Shown here: positions 10,361-23,450 of the stretch, one piece after another
Position numbering within the stretch: the stretch's first letter is position 1
How the letters are laid out: the number at the start of each line of letters is the position of its first letter
Assembly: GCA_015832175.1 (NCBI GenBank)
Contig: WJXW01000014.1
Coordinates: forward strand, 806,001-870,000
Reading direction: 5' to 3'
Length of the DNA: 64,000 nt
Source of the DNA: Paraphaeosphaeria minitans
Taxonomy: Eukaryota > Ascomycota > Dothideomycetes > Pleosporales > Didymosphaeriaceae
Notes under the pieces: model-generated
Database searches by the model: none
Told to the model about the DNA's origin: nothing
Seen by the model: only the letters and a program-made list of their open reading frames with translations
Translations under genes and position numbers: made by a program

Positions 10361-12581
10361 GCCTTTCCAAACCAAATCAAACAGCTCAAAGTCTGATCAG
10401 CGTATCGTATCGTATCGCGGAGTCGCATTATTTCTCTTCTACCACCTTTGTCTACGGGATCAGGGTCATTTCTTGGACGTGGCTGGCGATCTCGGCGGGT
10501 GTATCTTGTACATGATTTCCCCACTTTTTCATGGCTTCGGCCGGTTTTTTTTTTCTTTATCTCTCGATCGTTGATAATCTCCTTTGATACCTAGCTGCGC
10601 TGGAGGGCAGAATGAATGATTGATGAGGAGGAGTGACGGGGGCAGCTGTATGTACAGTGTAGTTCTCGCACGTGCGGAATGCAAAATGTGGATTGGCTTC
10701 ATGTTTACATCGACTGAATGTGTAACACTTGTGCTGCAAATGCGATCAACCGGTGCGAACATGTCGAGAAATTTCGAACTTCTGGAGATACCTAACAGCC
10801 CACATCGCAACCGTGACCCACCACAGCAGCCGACAAAGAGAAAACCTGCACTTCTAAAGCATATCTCATACTGTAGGAACTCACTGTGACATACAGTCAT
10901 AAAATCACCATATGCCAGTCCATTCACAACCATAAAAAGTGAAGTCATCACTGTCAGCCCGTGTGCACCCTCCACGCACCCACTTTCACTGTTCGCCCGC
11001 CCCCAATCCATCCCCCAACCCAGCCCCAGCCGACCCGTGCCGAGCGGCCTCCAATGCAACCCCATCACACTCCCCAGCGTCTCGCCACATCACTCTCCCG
11101 CCCGCAACCCCTCTCAACCTCGCACTGCCTCGACCGCTATCACCGCTTCCCCCTCCGCATGAGAGAAAGTCCCCCCATGCGCAGGCAATAGCGCATATGC
11201 GAGTGCACGCTTCCAGAGGGACCGGCCGCGGCCGACCTGCAGCCGCCGAGCCTGTACGCGCCCGGGAAAGCCGACGGCACGGGGAGGGGAGGGGCGCGCA
11301 CGAACGGTAGGCTCCGGCGGCGCGGGCGTGGTACGAGGTCGTGAGGGGTGGGACGGTGGCGCGATGGGCGTGGTGGTGCAGGAGAGGCGGTGTTGGGGTG
11401 GATGGAAGGGGAAGTCGATTGCGGTGGGGGGGTCACGTGTGGGTGAGAGACCCCCGGGCTTGTCACGGCCAAGGTGCGTCTGAGTTGTGGTAGGTATGGA
11501 ATTATGTCGATAGAAAGGGAGGGGGGTGTCTGGCTGGCTGGACACAGCGACGGAAGGTAGGTTATATGGTTTCTGAAGATCAGACCTACGATTGAGGAGG
11601 TAGGACCCGTGACCGCCTAGCACACGTCGCTTCATGCTGGAATCTGTTGAGGGTAGTACGTGAACTGAGGTGACGAATATGATTTGATTATGTAGAATAG
11701 AGTGCTATGGGCGTCTACTATGGGTAGATACGACCAGCCTCGTTCAGTTGCCCAAACCCACCAAGTACATGTCACCACCAACTCCACGATGCCTGCGGCC
11801 AACGTTCGAACATGAGCATACACCTAATTTGACCACAGTGAGTGACGAGGACGCAAACACAACTCAGGCTTGTGCGCGTCCCAGCAATGCTCTCAGCGAC
11901 CTCAATCGCTCCCAAAATATGGAACTGTGCAGTGGTAGAGTCAACGCCTGCAGCGAGGAAGGCATTGCCACTTGCGTGGGACACAGGGTGCGATGGCCTT
12001 GGAGCTGCTCCATGATGGCACCCTAGAGCGTATGCTTGACGCTACGACTGTTGTGGACAAGCAGTGTTGCTGGATTGCTTCCAACGTCGCGTTGAGACAG
12101 TGCTTAAGGTTGTGCCAGAAGAAGGGCGATGCAAATTGCATTGAGTTGTTTAGTTTACGATTTGAGCGAACGGCTTGCTAGAGAGGCATGGAGAGAAAGG
12201 CGAGTGTAATTTGAACGACGGGTGTAAGGCTGGGTATGAGATGCGGGGCCGATAGGTCGAGAACGCGGCAATGTGGGCAACGGGACGATCTGGGAGGATC
12301 AGTAGCAACAGGACAGCAAGCAACAGACAGTCAGTCACGATGGTCGCAAAGCGACAAAGATCACTAATGGTTAAACGGCGTTCACCCTAGTGAAGCCTCC
12401 ATCGTATTGTGATCGAAAGACACTCGCTCGAAAGCAAGGCCAGCTCCATTGATGGGCCGCAAGTTGCTGCTTGCTGTTTTGGTAAAGTACACACCGGGAC
12501 TCCATGGGACCAACCCTCCGAGACCGAATATGCTTCATGTCATTCCATGCTATCCTCTTTCACCCGTCACTCCGTCCACGC
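10361..12581. other. Long intergenic region, no supported gene
   Basis: About 2.2 kb between convergent genes. Contains a short CGTAT repeat near 10400 and a C-rich/G-rich stretch around 10960-11450 that opens long frames on both strands by composition alone. No signal peptide, domain or plausible intron set supports a gene. Confidence 0.5.
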
Positions 12582-13216
12582 TTATCGGACGATGCCCTCG
12601 AATCGGTTCTTGTACCACTTGATGGTCTCGGTGTTGTTGACACGGTGGGAGGCACCGATCTTGCTCTGGCACCGCCTGCGCTTGGCAACACGCTCGCCGG
12701 GGCGGGTCATGCAGACGTAGAAGTCCATGCCGTAGATACTGGGAATTGTCAGTGGCTGTCCGTGCGCTGCCGTGCTTGCGGTGTACCTACCCGATGCTAG
12801 GGTCGTACTTGATGCCCAAGTCGATGTGCTCGCTGATACCGAAACCGAAGTTGCCGGAGGCGGAGAAGTTGCGCTTGCGGAGCTCGTACTCCTTGACCTT
12901 GAGGCCACGCTCGAGAATCTCCTCGGCCTTGGGGCCACGGATGGTGACGTGGACGGAGATCTTCTCGTTCCTCCTGATGCCGAAGGTTCGGACGGTGTAG
13001 CGGGCCTTGCTGTAGACGGGCGTCTGACCGCTCAGCTGCTCGAGCACCTTGGCGGCACGAGTAAGTCTGTCACCAGACTCGCCCACGGAGATGTTGAGGA
13101 CGAGCTTCTGGATGCGGAGCTCCCGCATGGGGTTGGAGGCTTTGGAGTCGGCCTGCGCATGTTGTTAGCGGGCGCGGTCCCTCTGAGCGTGCGACGTCGA
13201 ATTAATTCCGTACCAT
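12582..13216 (-). CDS. RPL11: 60S ribosomal protein L11 (uL5)
   Basis: Three exons: 13216-13214 (only the ATG), 13152-12791 and 12738-12582; 173 residues, the usual family length. Seen: [20 protein letters not shown] near the N-terminus, [19 protein letters not shown] and the C-terminal [12 protein letters not shown]. It binds 5S rRNA with RPL5 and forms part of the central protuberance of the large subunit. The first intron starts immediately after the start codon (donor GTACGG). It shares a 268-bp divergent promoter with the SmB gene, so the two may be co-expressed. Placement of the second intron is confirmed by the join DPSIG/IYGMDFY. Confidence 0.97.
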
Positions 13217-13484
13217 TGTGTGTGCTGCGGAGGTTAGTTGGCTGGAGTGTCAAAGATGGGCGCTGTTCGTGAGTTTGAGAAAGTGTGCGGGCTAAGCGAG
13301 ATCGAAGGTGCGCTAGCTAGGCGTGCGCATTACCTAAGCGACCATCGCAAAGCTTCACGCCCGCTCAACGTCGACGAGCTCCACATATACACTCCACGCG
13401 CTCCACGACAGGGGCCGTACCTGCGATTCCGACTCTTTTCCACTTCAAGTTGCCAAAGTCGTCCTCGGACGCACCACCTCCAGC

Positions 13485-14310
13485 ATGTCTGGCGCCGCGA
13501 ACAGGCAGGGGAAGATGGTACGTACCGCCGCTGCACCCTCCCTCACGTCCTTGATCTGAGAGAACAACGCCTGTAGACTGACTGACTGACTGACGCTGGA
13601 ATGTAGCAAAATCTGGTAGGTGCTCCTCACCTCGCTCCGAAGACGCGCGCGACTCACCAATACAGATCAATTACCGCATGAAAGTTACCCTCGCAGATGG
13701 CAGACAGATGGCGGGACAGATGCTCGCTTTCGACAAGGTGCGCACCCCAAACTTCTTGTGGGGACGCGCTGACTTTGGGATCTAGCACATGAATCTGGTT
13801 CTCGCCGACACAGAAGAATTCCGCCGCACTCGACGAAAGGGCAAGGCCGCACCAGGCGCCGCGCAACAAGTCACTGAAACCGAAGAGCGACGCGCTATCG
13901 GACTCACCATCATTCGCGGCGCGCAAGTCATCTCTGTCGCCGTCGACGGACCGCCTCCTGCCGACCCTGCTACGCGACTTGGAGCAGCAACTGGCGGGCA
14001 AAGCACTGCTGCAGCTCTTGCTTCGGGCCCGGGCATCGCTCGTCCTGCTGGACGCGGTCTGCCCGTTGGCCTGACTGGACCTGCTCCAGGAGTCGGAGGA
14101 CCTGGCCCGGGATTCGGACCCCCGGGTGGATTCCCAGGCGGGCCGGGCGGATTTGGCCCGCCTGGATTTGGACGAGGAGGACCTCCACCGCCTGGTTTCC
14201 CGCCTGGCGGGCCACCTGCTGGCTTTGGAGGCCCACCTCCGTTCGGCGGCGCGCCTCCGGGCTTCCCTCCCGGCGGACGAGGTGGCCCACCTGGGTTCGG
14301 CGGTCGATAA
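13485..14310 (+). CDS. Small nuclear ribonucleoprotein SmB
   Basis: Four exons: 13485-13517, 13607-13615 (9 nt), 13666-13737, 13786-14310; 212 residues. Seen: Sm1 motif DGRQMAGQMLAFDKHMNLVL and Sm2 motif GLTIIRGAQVISVAVDGPP, then a long Pro/Gly/Phe-rich tail (PPGFGR, GGPPPGFPPG) typical of SmB/B'. SmB is one of seven Sm proteins forming the ring on U1, U2, U4 and U5 snRNA. The micro-exon adds Gln-Asn-Leu and keeps the frame; every intron is phase 0, so skipping it would also give an intact protein. The start is the ATG giving the conserved QGKM. Confidence 0.95.
13576..13594 (+). repeat. GACT tetranucleotide repeat in SmB intron 1
   Basis: Nearly five tandem GACT units just upstream of the acceptor of the 9-nt micro-exon. 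A potential microsatellite within a possibly regulated intron. Confidence 0.8.
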
Positions 14311-14957
14311 GTTGGAAACAGGGAGATTGCGAATGCCTGATAAAAAAAGCGTCAGAGCTGGGACTACGTTTCTTGCACGTGGAATTGCCAATTGGGGACC
14401 GACCAACGGCTAGCCAAGCACAAGGACTTCCGGTGCGCCGCTGCCGCTTACTTTACGAACAGTCAATGGTCTGATAATACAGTGTTCTCCTGGCGACGCA
14501 ATGGTGCAACTTGAGGGGGGGCATCGAGTAGTTGAGAGAAGAACCGTGCTGATACTGATGCGAAGGTGGCTCAATGGAGAATGATACCATGCAATAACTC
14601 TACAAAGAACATATCATGACTGTGAGACTGTCCTTTTCGCTGATGTGCTGTGAAGTATTTCTCGCCTGTGCAAGCAAGTTATGTGTTACTAAACGTCGCT
14701 GAATTCTGGCGCAGCCCACCATCAAGAGCAAGGTCTCGATTTACCTACTTCTTGTGCCATTGAGCGTGCACACCCCACCCAATGAGTGTGAGTGCAGGCT
14801 TCCATTGCGCACGTGACCCCCAGTGCTCGCGCCGATGCACCGGCTCCGAACCGCCTTGGCGAACAGCGCTCTCTCCCAACGCCAAAGATTCAATTCGCTC
14901 GCCGAAGACTCACCCAGTTCAACTTCCCCGGTCGCAGCCCCCTCCCCACCGAAAAAG
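14311..14957. other. Intergenic region
   Basis: 3' flank of SmB and promoter of MPC1. An in-frame ATG at 14823 would extend MPC1 by 45 residues; see that entry. Nothing else supported. Confidence 0.6.
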
Positions 14958-15604
14958 ATGGCGGCCGCAATCAAGGCGCTCAACGCCAAGATCCGCTCAA
15001 ACAAGTATGCGGACTACTTCTGCTCAACCCGTAAGTGCGCCCGTGGAGTGAGTTCGCGATCGGCGGGTCCGGTAACGGACTGCGATGCGAGGAGAAGCGA
15101 GACGAGGTGCGCGCGCTGGACGCATTGCGCGATGCATGAATGAGAAGGAGAAGGCGGAATGAACGGCAGCGAGCGAAGAGGAATTGCAGCAAGCTAACGA
15201 CACGGAACAGACTTCTGGGGACCTGCGAGCAACTTCGGTATCCCGCTCGCCGCCATCGCAGACATGAGCAAGGACCCTGAGATGTACGTTTCTCCCTCTC
15301 TCCCTCCCTCCCTCGTTTCCTCTGGCATATTACTAACGTGTGCGCCAACAGCATCTCGGGCCCCATGACCGCAGCCCTCTCCCTCTACTCGGGCACCTTC
15401 ATGCGCTACGCCCTCGCCGTCACCCCCGCAAACTACCTCCTCTTCGGCTGCCACGCCATCAATTTCACCTCCCAGCTCGTGCAGGGCTACCGATACGTCA
15501 ACTACCGCAACCTGGGCGGGAAGGAGTTGGTGGTGCAGGCGCGGGAGGCGGCGAAGCAGGCGGAGGTTAAGGTTGAGGCCGCTGTGAAGAGTGTTGGAAA
15601 GTAA
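14958..15604 (+). CDS. MPC1: Mitochondrial pyruvate carrier subunit 1
   Basis: Three exons: 14958-15030, 15211-15283, 15352-15604; 132 residues. Seen: KYADYFCSTHFWGP, NFGIPLAAIADMSKDPE and the ISGPMT...FMRYALAVTPANYLLFGCH block, all diagnostic for MPC1. With MPC2/3 it forms the inner-membrane pyruvate carrier. I chose ATG 14958 because it gives the family-standard MAAAIKALNAKI start. An upstream in-frame ATG (14823) would add a 45-residue, Arg/Ser-rich leader resembling a presequence; MPC1 normally has none, but this cannot be excluded. The C-terminal ~30 residues are Ala/Lys/Glu-rich and probably helical. Confidence 0.96.
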
Positions 15605-15989
15605 AGCGAGTGAAGCTTTGATGTTGCGGTTGGATACATTGGAGTGGGTACGATAGAGAGAAGGGGAGAGAAAGAGCATCGGACTGTGGATATCGCTTCA
15701 TGTCGTACTGCAACGAGTGAGGCTTGTGCTGCTGCTAGGTTATATGATCTCCTGAATCTACGGAGTCGGCATCATGCATGTTGTGGACGTGAAAGCTATG
15801 TCAATAGCGGTCAGCATGCGAGAGCACTGCACGCCACATGAAAACCACACTACCAAGTTTCCTTCGCAACGAAACAAAAACAAACGCTCTGATTACCTGT
15901 ATCATCATGTCCTATCATATCCCATCCTATCCTATCCTCCCATCCACACATTCACTATTACATCCTCCACTGTCACCAAATGGTCTACT
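15605..15989. other. Short intergenic region between convergent genes
   Basis: 3' flanks of MPC1 and of the 806-residue orphan. Contains a degenerate TATCC/CATCC repeat near 15915-15945. No gene seen. Confidence 0.6.
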
Positions 15990-18410
15990 CTAGATCCACA
16001 CGCTCTCATCCTTGTCCACCGAATCCCTGTACTCCCGAAGCAAACTCTCATACTTGGGATAGAAGCTCTCCCCCGTTCCCGTCCCCTTCCTAATCCCTAG
16101 TGGTTTCGGTACCAAGTTCTCATCCTCGACCGGCGGCCACTCCCCCATCTGCCTACTTGGTCCGAGATCCCTGAGCTCCCTAGCCGGCTGGTCCAAGAAC
16201 TGCCGTACGGGCCCCTTGAACACCCTCATATCCAGCTCCGCACCCGGTCCATCCTCCGCCTTCTGCTTCCCTTTCGACTCCGAGCGCGGCACTGGTGGGA
16301 AGTTAGAACCCATCTTCGCGTCCGCACACACCATCGAAGCATCGCTATCGCGCCGGGAGCATTTGGGATGTTTAGCTCTCCCGCCCTTCTTCCCTTTCTT
16401 CCCCTCGCCGATCTCTTTCACACCCACATCCTTCGCAAACACCGTGTGCAGGAACCCGAAACTAGACTTGGTGAGAAACCCCAGCTTACCTGCTTCGTCG
16501 GCGCGCCGTTTGGCTTCCCTCTTCTCTTGCAAGGCCGTCCACTCGGGATTCACAATCTGCGGTGCGACCGCCACCGCCGCTCCTGGCCCCCCCACGCCGC
16601 CAGCTTCGGTCGCAAAGTTCACGGCAAGTCCGCCAGGCGCCATGACGGGGCGTGAGTCGCTGATGGCGTCCTTGAGTTTCTGCTGGTGCTTTGCGCGGGC
16701 TCTGTCCTTTGTTTGGGCGAGCAGGTCAGTGAAAGGGTCTTTTTTAGAACTAGTATTTTTGTGGTGCGAATGGGGGTCAAAGAAGGCAGAGAAAGTCTCG
16801 GCGAGAGACTTCTTTGGGGCTTTGTTCGTTTTTGCCTTGTTGGGTGTTTTTTGGTAGGGTGGGCGTTCGGTCGGGCGGTCGTCGAGGGAGGCAGAGCGAG
16901 GAGGGGGTTTGGACGTGGCGTAAGGAAAGTCATGACTCACTGCGAGAGAGCTCCCTGCTGGGTGCTTGTTCTGCGGATTAGAGGCAGTGGTTAGGATTTT
17001 GTGATCTACCTCGTGCTGCGATGCGAGTGGGAGTTTACCCTCGCCGTGTCGAGGCGGACTTGTACCTACTCGCCGCCTGTACGCCTCCTTTTGCTTTGCG
17101 AGCTCAGGCGGCTCCGGTTCGCCTGGACGACGAACAGGCGGCGGAGGGAGACCCTTCTCTTGAAGTGCCCTGGACTTGGGCGCGGGACGCAGCTTCGGTA
17201 CTGAGGCTTTGGCTCGAAGGGCGTAATCAATGATACTCTCTTTCGAATCGTACAATACGCTCTCAGCAGCTGTGACCGGGACATCCCGGGAATGGTAATT
17301 GTACGTAGATGTAGTACTCACCTTGCCCTGCGATCCTTCACGTCCACGCGGCTCCCATAAGAAAGAATCCGGGGATGGCTCCGGGATTACGGGCGATCTG
17401 ACAACGCCTAATAGCGGTGTTCGAACTGGTACAGGAGGCGAGGTGATTAATGCTCTGGGCGGTTGTATTTCCAGAGCCGCAGCGTGCACGCGATCGAGCT
17501 GCTCGTTCTGCGCCTGCGTGCGGGCTGCGTGTGTACGTGGGCTTCCCGCAGCCCACGGTGCCTTCAGAGAAATCTTCATTGGCTTCAGCTCGCACTTCTC
17601 CTTGTTCAAGCCCCGGATGCCGCTCCACATCTTCTGACCTTCGCCTTTGGGTCCATCGTGATACACTATTTGGAGTTCTTTGCCGAGATTGTGGACCTTC
17701 ATTAGTGTTTCCATGTCTGAGTGTTTGCGAGACTTGAAGGCCTTTTTGACTGAGGGTAGTTGCACATGCTTGTGCTTCTTCTCTTGTCCAAAGTTTGGTC
17801 GAGCCCTGGGCTGGGTGGGAAGGGAAGGTATCTGCTTGTTAGGCTTGGGCCTTGGAGTGTATAGTGTTTCCGGGTCAGCACCATCGAGAGACGTACGAGC
17901 AGAGCGAAAATCAAACCACCCTACATTTTGGGGTACTTTTATGACGTTAGGGTCAGTAGGATTGCACTCTACAGGTGGTGGTGTCGGCAGCCTGTCAACG
18001 ACGGAAAGCGCAGACCCATCTGATAAAGAAGGAGTGTGAGGAAACGGATTCCTGAACGGTGAAAATGGTCGAAATGTTGGTAAGGAGTTTCCTTGTGGAG
18101 TACTAGAGTACCTTTGCTTCACCTTCGGATGTTCTTGTGATGTTTCAAAGTAATTGTAATCGTCTGCAGGCGCTCGATTGTGAGCATGCATGTCAAGGTC
18201 CGGCACCTCTCTAGGGTCTTGTATAGTTGAATTGGGGTAGTCGAATGAGGACATGGTGTAGGCGCTTTCGCTCCCAATTTCGTCTGTTGTTGGAGGTAGT
18301 CCTCCTATAGCTGTGATCACCTTCAAGCTCGTCGCGAATGATACTATTCGAGGATGCTTCACAGCACCGTTTCCGCGGATGATGGAGCTTACTGGATTAG
18401 AGTCAGCCAT
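15990..18410 (-). CDS. Uncharacterised 806-residue disordered protein
   Basis: Single-exon frame of 806 residues, no recognised domain. Composition is Pro, Ser, Lys and Arg-rich throughout with proline clusters (LPTPPPVE, KGLPPPPVRRPGEPEPP) and basic clusters (KKHKHVQLPSVKKAFKSRKH, KKGKKGGRAKHPKCSRR). A short more ordered stretch near residues 225-275 (METLMKVHNLGKELQIVYHD) and one near 615-660 (NPEWTALQEKREAKRRADEA) look helical. The C-terminus ends in an acidic/aromatic segment (YPKYESLLREYRD). Proline-rich and basic patches suggest a scaffold or signalling adaptor, but this is speculation. Possible GT-AG pairs inside the frame were rejected because they break it. The continuous reading across 2.4 kb makes the gene itself convincing. 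Confidence 0.8.
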   Translation of the reverse strand: MADSNPVSSIIRGNGAVKHPRIVSFATSLKVITAIGGLPPTTDEIGSESAYTMSSFDYPNSTIQDPREVPDLDMHAHNRAPADDYNYFETSQEHPKVKQRYSSTPQGNSLPTFRPFSPFRNPFPHTPSLSDGSALSVVDRLPTPPPVECNPTDPNVIKVPQNVGWFDFRSARTSLDGADPETLYTPRPKPNKQIPSLPTQPRARPNFGQEKKHKHVQLPSVKKAFKSRKHSDMETLMKVHNLGKELQIVYHDGPKGEGQKMWSGIRGLNKEKCELKPMKISLKAPWAAGSPRTHAARTQAQNEQLDRVHAAALEIQPPRALITSPPVPVRTPLLGVVRSPVIPEPSPDSFLWEPRGREGSQGKVSTTSTYNYHSRDVPVTAAESVLYDSKESIIDYALRAKASVPKLRPAPKSRALQEKGLPPPPVRRPGEPEPPELAKQKEAYRRRVGTSPPRHGEGKLPLASQHEVDHKILTTASNPQNKHPAGSSLAVSHDFPYATSKPPPRSASLDDRPTERPPYQKTPNKAKTNKAPKKSLAETFSAFFDPHSHHKNTSSKKDPFTDLLAQTKDRARAKHQQKLKDAISDSRPVMAPGGLAVNFATEAGGVGGPGAAVAVAPQIVNPEWTALQEKREAKRRADEAGKLGFLTKSSFGFLHTVFAKDVGVKEIGEGKKGKKGGRAKHPKCSRRDSDASMVCADAKMGSNFPPVPRSESKGKQKAEDGPGAELDMRVFKGPVRQFLDQPARELRDLGPSRQMGEWPPVEDENLVPKPLGIRKGTGTGESFYPKYESLLREYRDSVDKDESVWI

Positions 18411-19585
18411 CCGTATTCACCCCTCGAAAATCAAATGTACCCAATATCGAGGTATCTCAAGTATGTAAGTCAGCGCGGAGAGGTGCGTACTGAAGAAGTT
18501 TGCCTCTCACTAGAGAAACATATATTCAGGGGTGTTCGAAGTGCAATTGCTTTGTGCTAATGTTGATTTCGTATAATCGTTTCGCTACTGCTTTCAGGAT
18601 TTCTTTTCGAAGTGGGTGCAAATTTGATGACTCTACGCAAAGTGTATTTCGAAAGCGGACGCTGGAAATGCTATGAATTGTTAATGCTTCCTTTGGAGCA
18701 ATCGAAGTGCGGATGTGATGCTGTAGTCGAAGTTTAAAATGATCCTGCAGAAGGCATTGTGGGGACTGACCGTTAATTTATGAGCTCGTTGAGCATGTTG
18801 ACAGGTGCAGGAACAAAGAGACACCAAGTCAAATTAGAACCATAGATTGATCTCGGCGGTCGAGAGGCAACAAATGAACAATGCAGAAGAAATTCTGTGC
18901 CTGTCGCTTTGTTCGCTGGAGAGGTGCTCTGCCACAGCTATCTGCACAATGTAGTGGACATCCGGATCGTGACTACAACACTTGATATAGCACCCGACCG
19001 GAGAGCGAGCTGTAGTAGTTGCCAGAGGCTGGCTGTAGAGATGTGGGTGCCAAAAGCCGAGGATAGTGTGGGTTGGGTGCTTCGAGTCATATCGCGGTAG
19101 GGTAAGTGCTTAGCCAAGTGGCGAGTTGGATAATAGATTGAATGAAAGACAAAATTCCGTCATCTGAAGCTTTTCAGTTCGAAGTTAGACCGGAGGGATA
19201 TTGTTCAGTTCGGGTGTATCGACGAGGCGCATCGTCCATGAAGAGCTGAGATGCGGCCTGATACCAGGTCGAGGGTGCTCTTGAGTAGTATTCTTTCAAG
19301 CAAACTGAAACCATGCTGCACAAGCTAGCAATGTGTTGTCCAATTCCAAGTTTCAATCAACATGTTGTCACTGTCAGCGACGCAGTGGCAGGTCACTTTT
19401 CAAAGGGACGAAGTCGTGCAAATGGATTTTGATTCTCCATTTGCCTTTGACATTACCACGTCTGGCGTGTTCTCGTGACTAGTTTCGTGAATCTACAAAG
19501 TACTTCCCGATTTCGCATCCAATCTGTTTTGGTGCGTGGGCTTCTCCCAAACTTTTCTTGCGCTAAACAGTGATGGCACAGTCGT
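18411..19585. other. Intergenic region, no gene supported
   Basis: About 1.2 kb upstream of the orphan gene and downstream of enolase. More AT-rich than neighbouring sequence; only short open frames. Likely promoter and 3' UTR sequence. Confidence 0.5.
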
Positions 19586-22215
<2,630 letters not shown>

Positions 22216-23020
22216 ATGTATGGACCTCAGCTGCTCTACGAGCTGCCACGGTTGCTGACGTAGCTCAGGGAGGTACTTCTAGGAATCACCGGCAAGGACT
22301 TCACCCTTATCGCCGCATCCAAAGCCGCTATGCGAGGCGCCACCATCCTCAAGGCCTCGGACGACAAGACGCGAGAACTCAACCCGCACACGCTGATGGC
22401 ATTCTCCGGAGAGGCTGGTGATACTGGTACGCTTCTCGCTCCCACGGTTAGACTTGGAGAAGGCGGGACTGACGGGGAGTCCAGTGCAATTCGCCGAGTA
22501 CATCCAAGCCAACGTTCAGCTATATTCGATGCGCAACGGCATGGAGCTCTCACCTTCGGCGACCGCCAACTTCGTTAGAGGGGAGCTCGCACGAGCACTG
22601 CGCTCAAAGAGACCCTACACCGTGAACTTGCTTCTTGGCGGATACGACAACATTGCGGACAAGCCTACATTGTACTGGATCGACTACCTAGCGAGTCTGG
22701 CACCGGTGCCCTATGCGGCACACGGATACGCTCAGTATGTTCCACCACAACTGCGACTAGTCAAATACACATGAAGAGTATGATCATCCGTGATCCCTTC
22801 CGGCTAACTGGCGCCTAGGTACTACTGCCTCTCGCTCCTCGACAAGCACCACCACCCCGATATCGACTTCGAGCAGGGCATGAAGATCTTGCGCATGTGC
22901 ACCGAGGAGCTCAAGCGACGTCTACCAGTCGACTTCAAGGGTGTTTTGGTGAAGGTCATAACGAAGGATGGGGTGAAGGAGCTGGACTACGAGGATGACG
23001 CGAACGTGAAGGTACCTTGA
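22216..23020 (+). CDS. PRE1: 20S proteasome subunit beta-4
   Basis: Four exons: 22216-22217, 22269-22426, 22485-22734, 22819-23020; 203 residues. The start codon is split: the first exon supplies AT and the second supplies G, giving [12 protein letters not shown], the standard beta-4 start. Donor GTATGG directly follows AT. Seen: [45 protein letters not shown] and [12 protein letters not shown]. Beta-4 is a non-catalytic subunit and lacks a cleaved propeptide. Reading through the first intron stops after 15 codons, so splicing is required. Spliced length fits yeast Pre1 (198). Confidence 0.95.
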
Positions 23021-23450
23021 AGAGGGTAGAATGAGTAGCGAAGATGCGTAAGGGCCACCCCGCCTTGCATATATGCGGCATATTTCCGCTTCGATCATGA
23101 TAATCCTGTCGGTGGCAAAGGGTTGACGCCCTTCTAAAGACAGCACGAGGCCTTACAAGGCCAGGTATAGATTGGCCTTGGGATGTCTACACGAACAAGC
23201 CCATAGGTTCAGCCAATAAACGATTACGAATGACGTACGATTGCCCACGGTGACAGAGTATCCCATATCGTTGATTGTTCTTCAACGCTGATTAGATATG
23301 AAGGACGTTTTGAAAATATGCAGTGTATAGCGCGTTGGCTACGGTTATGTACACGTTGGCAATGATACTTCCGGGACTGATGCATGCAAGGATCTATCTA
23401 ACTTCTTCTATGCTATATAGACGCCGCCGCCATGCGCCAACGCTCCAAAC
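23021..23450. other. Intergenic region between convergent genes
   Basis: 3' flanks of PRE1 and the EamA transporter. No gene seen. Confidence 0.6.

Noticed and set aside
11114..11635. 173-codon minus-strand frame
   Set aside because: Opened by a C/G-rich tract; sequence is low-complexity Pro/Arg/Thr with no homology-like motif.
17270..17321. GTGAGT...CACAG pair inside the 806-residue frame (52 nt)
   Set aside because: Splicing it shifts the frame into an early stop, whereas the unspliced frame runs on for hundreds of codons.
23111..23119. GGTGGCAAA, identical to the yeast proteasome control element (PACE)
   Set aside because: It lies downstream of the PRE1 stop codon, not in a promoter; another copy-like match lies inside a coding exon near 9282. 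Probably chance.
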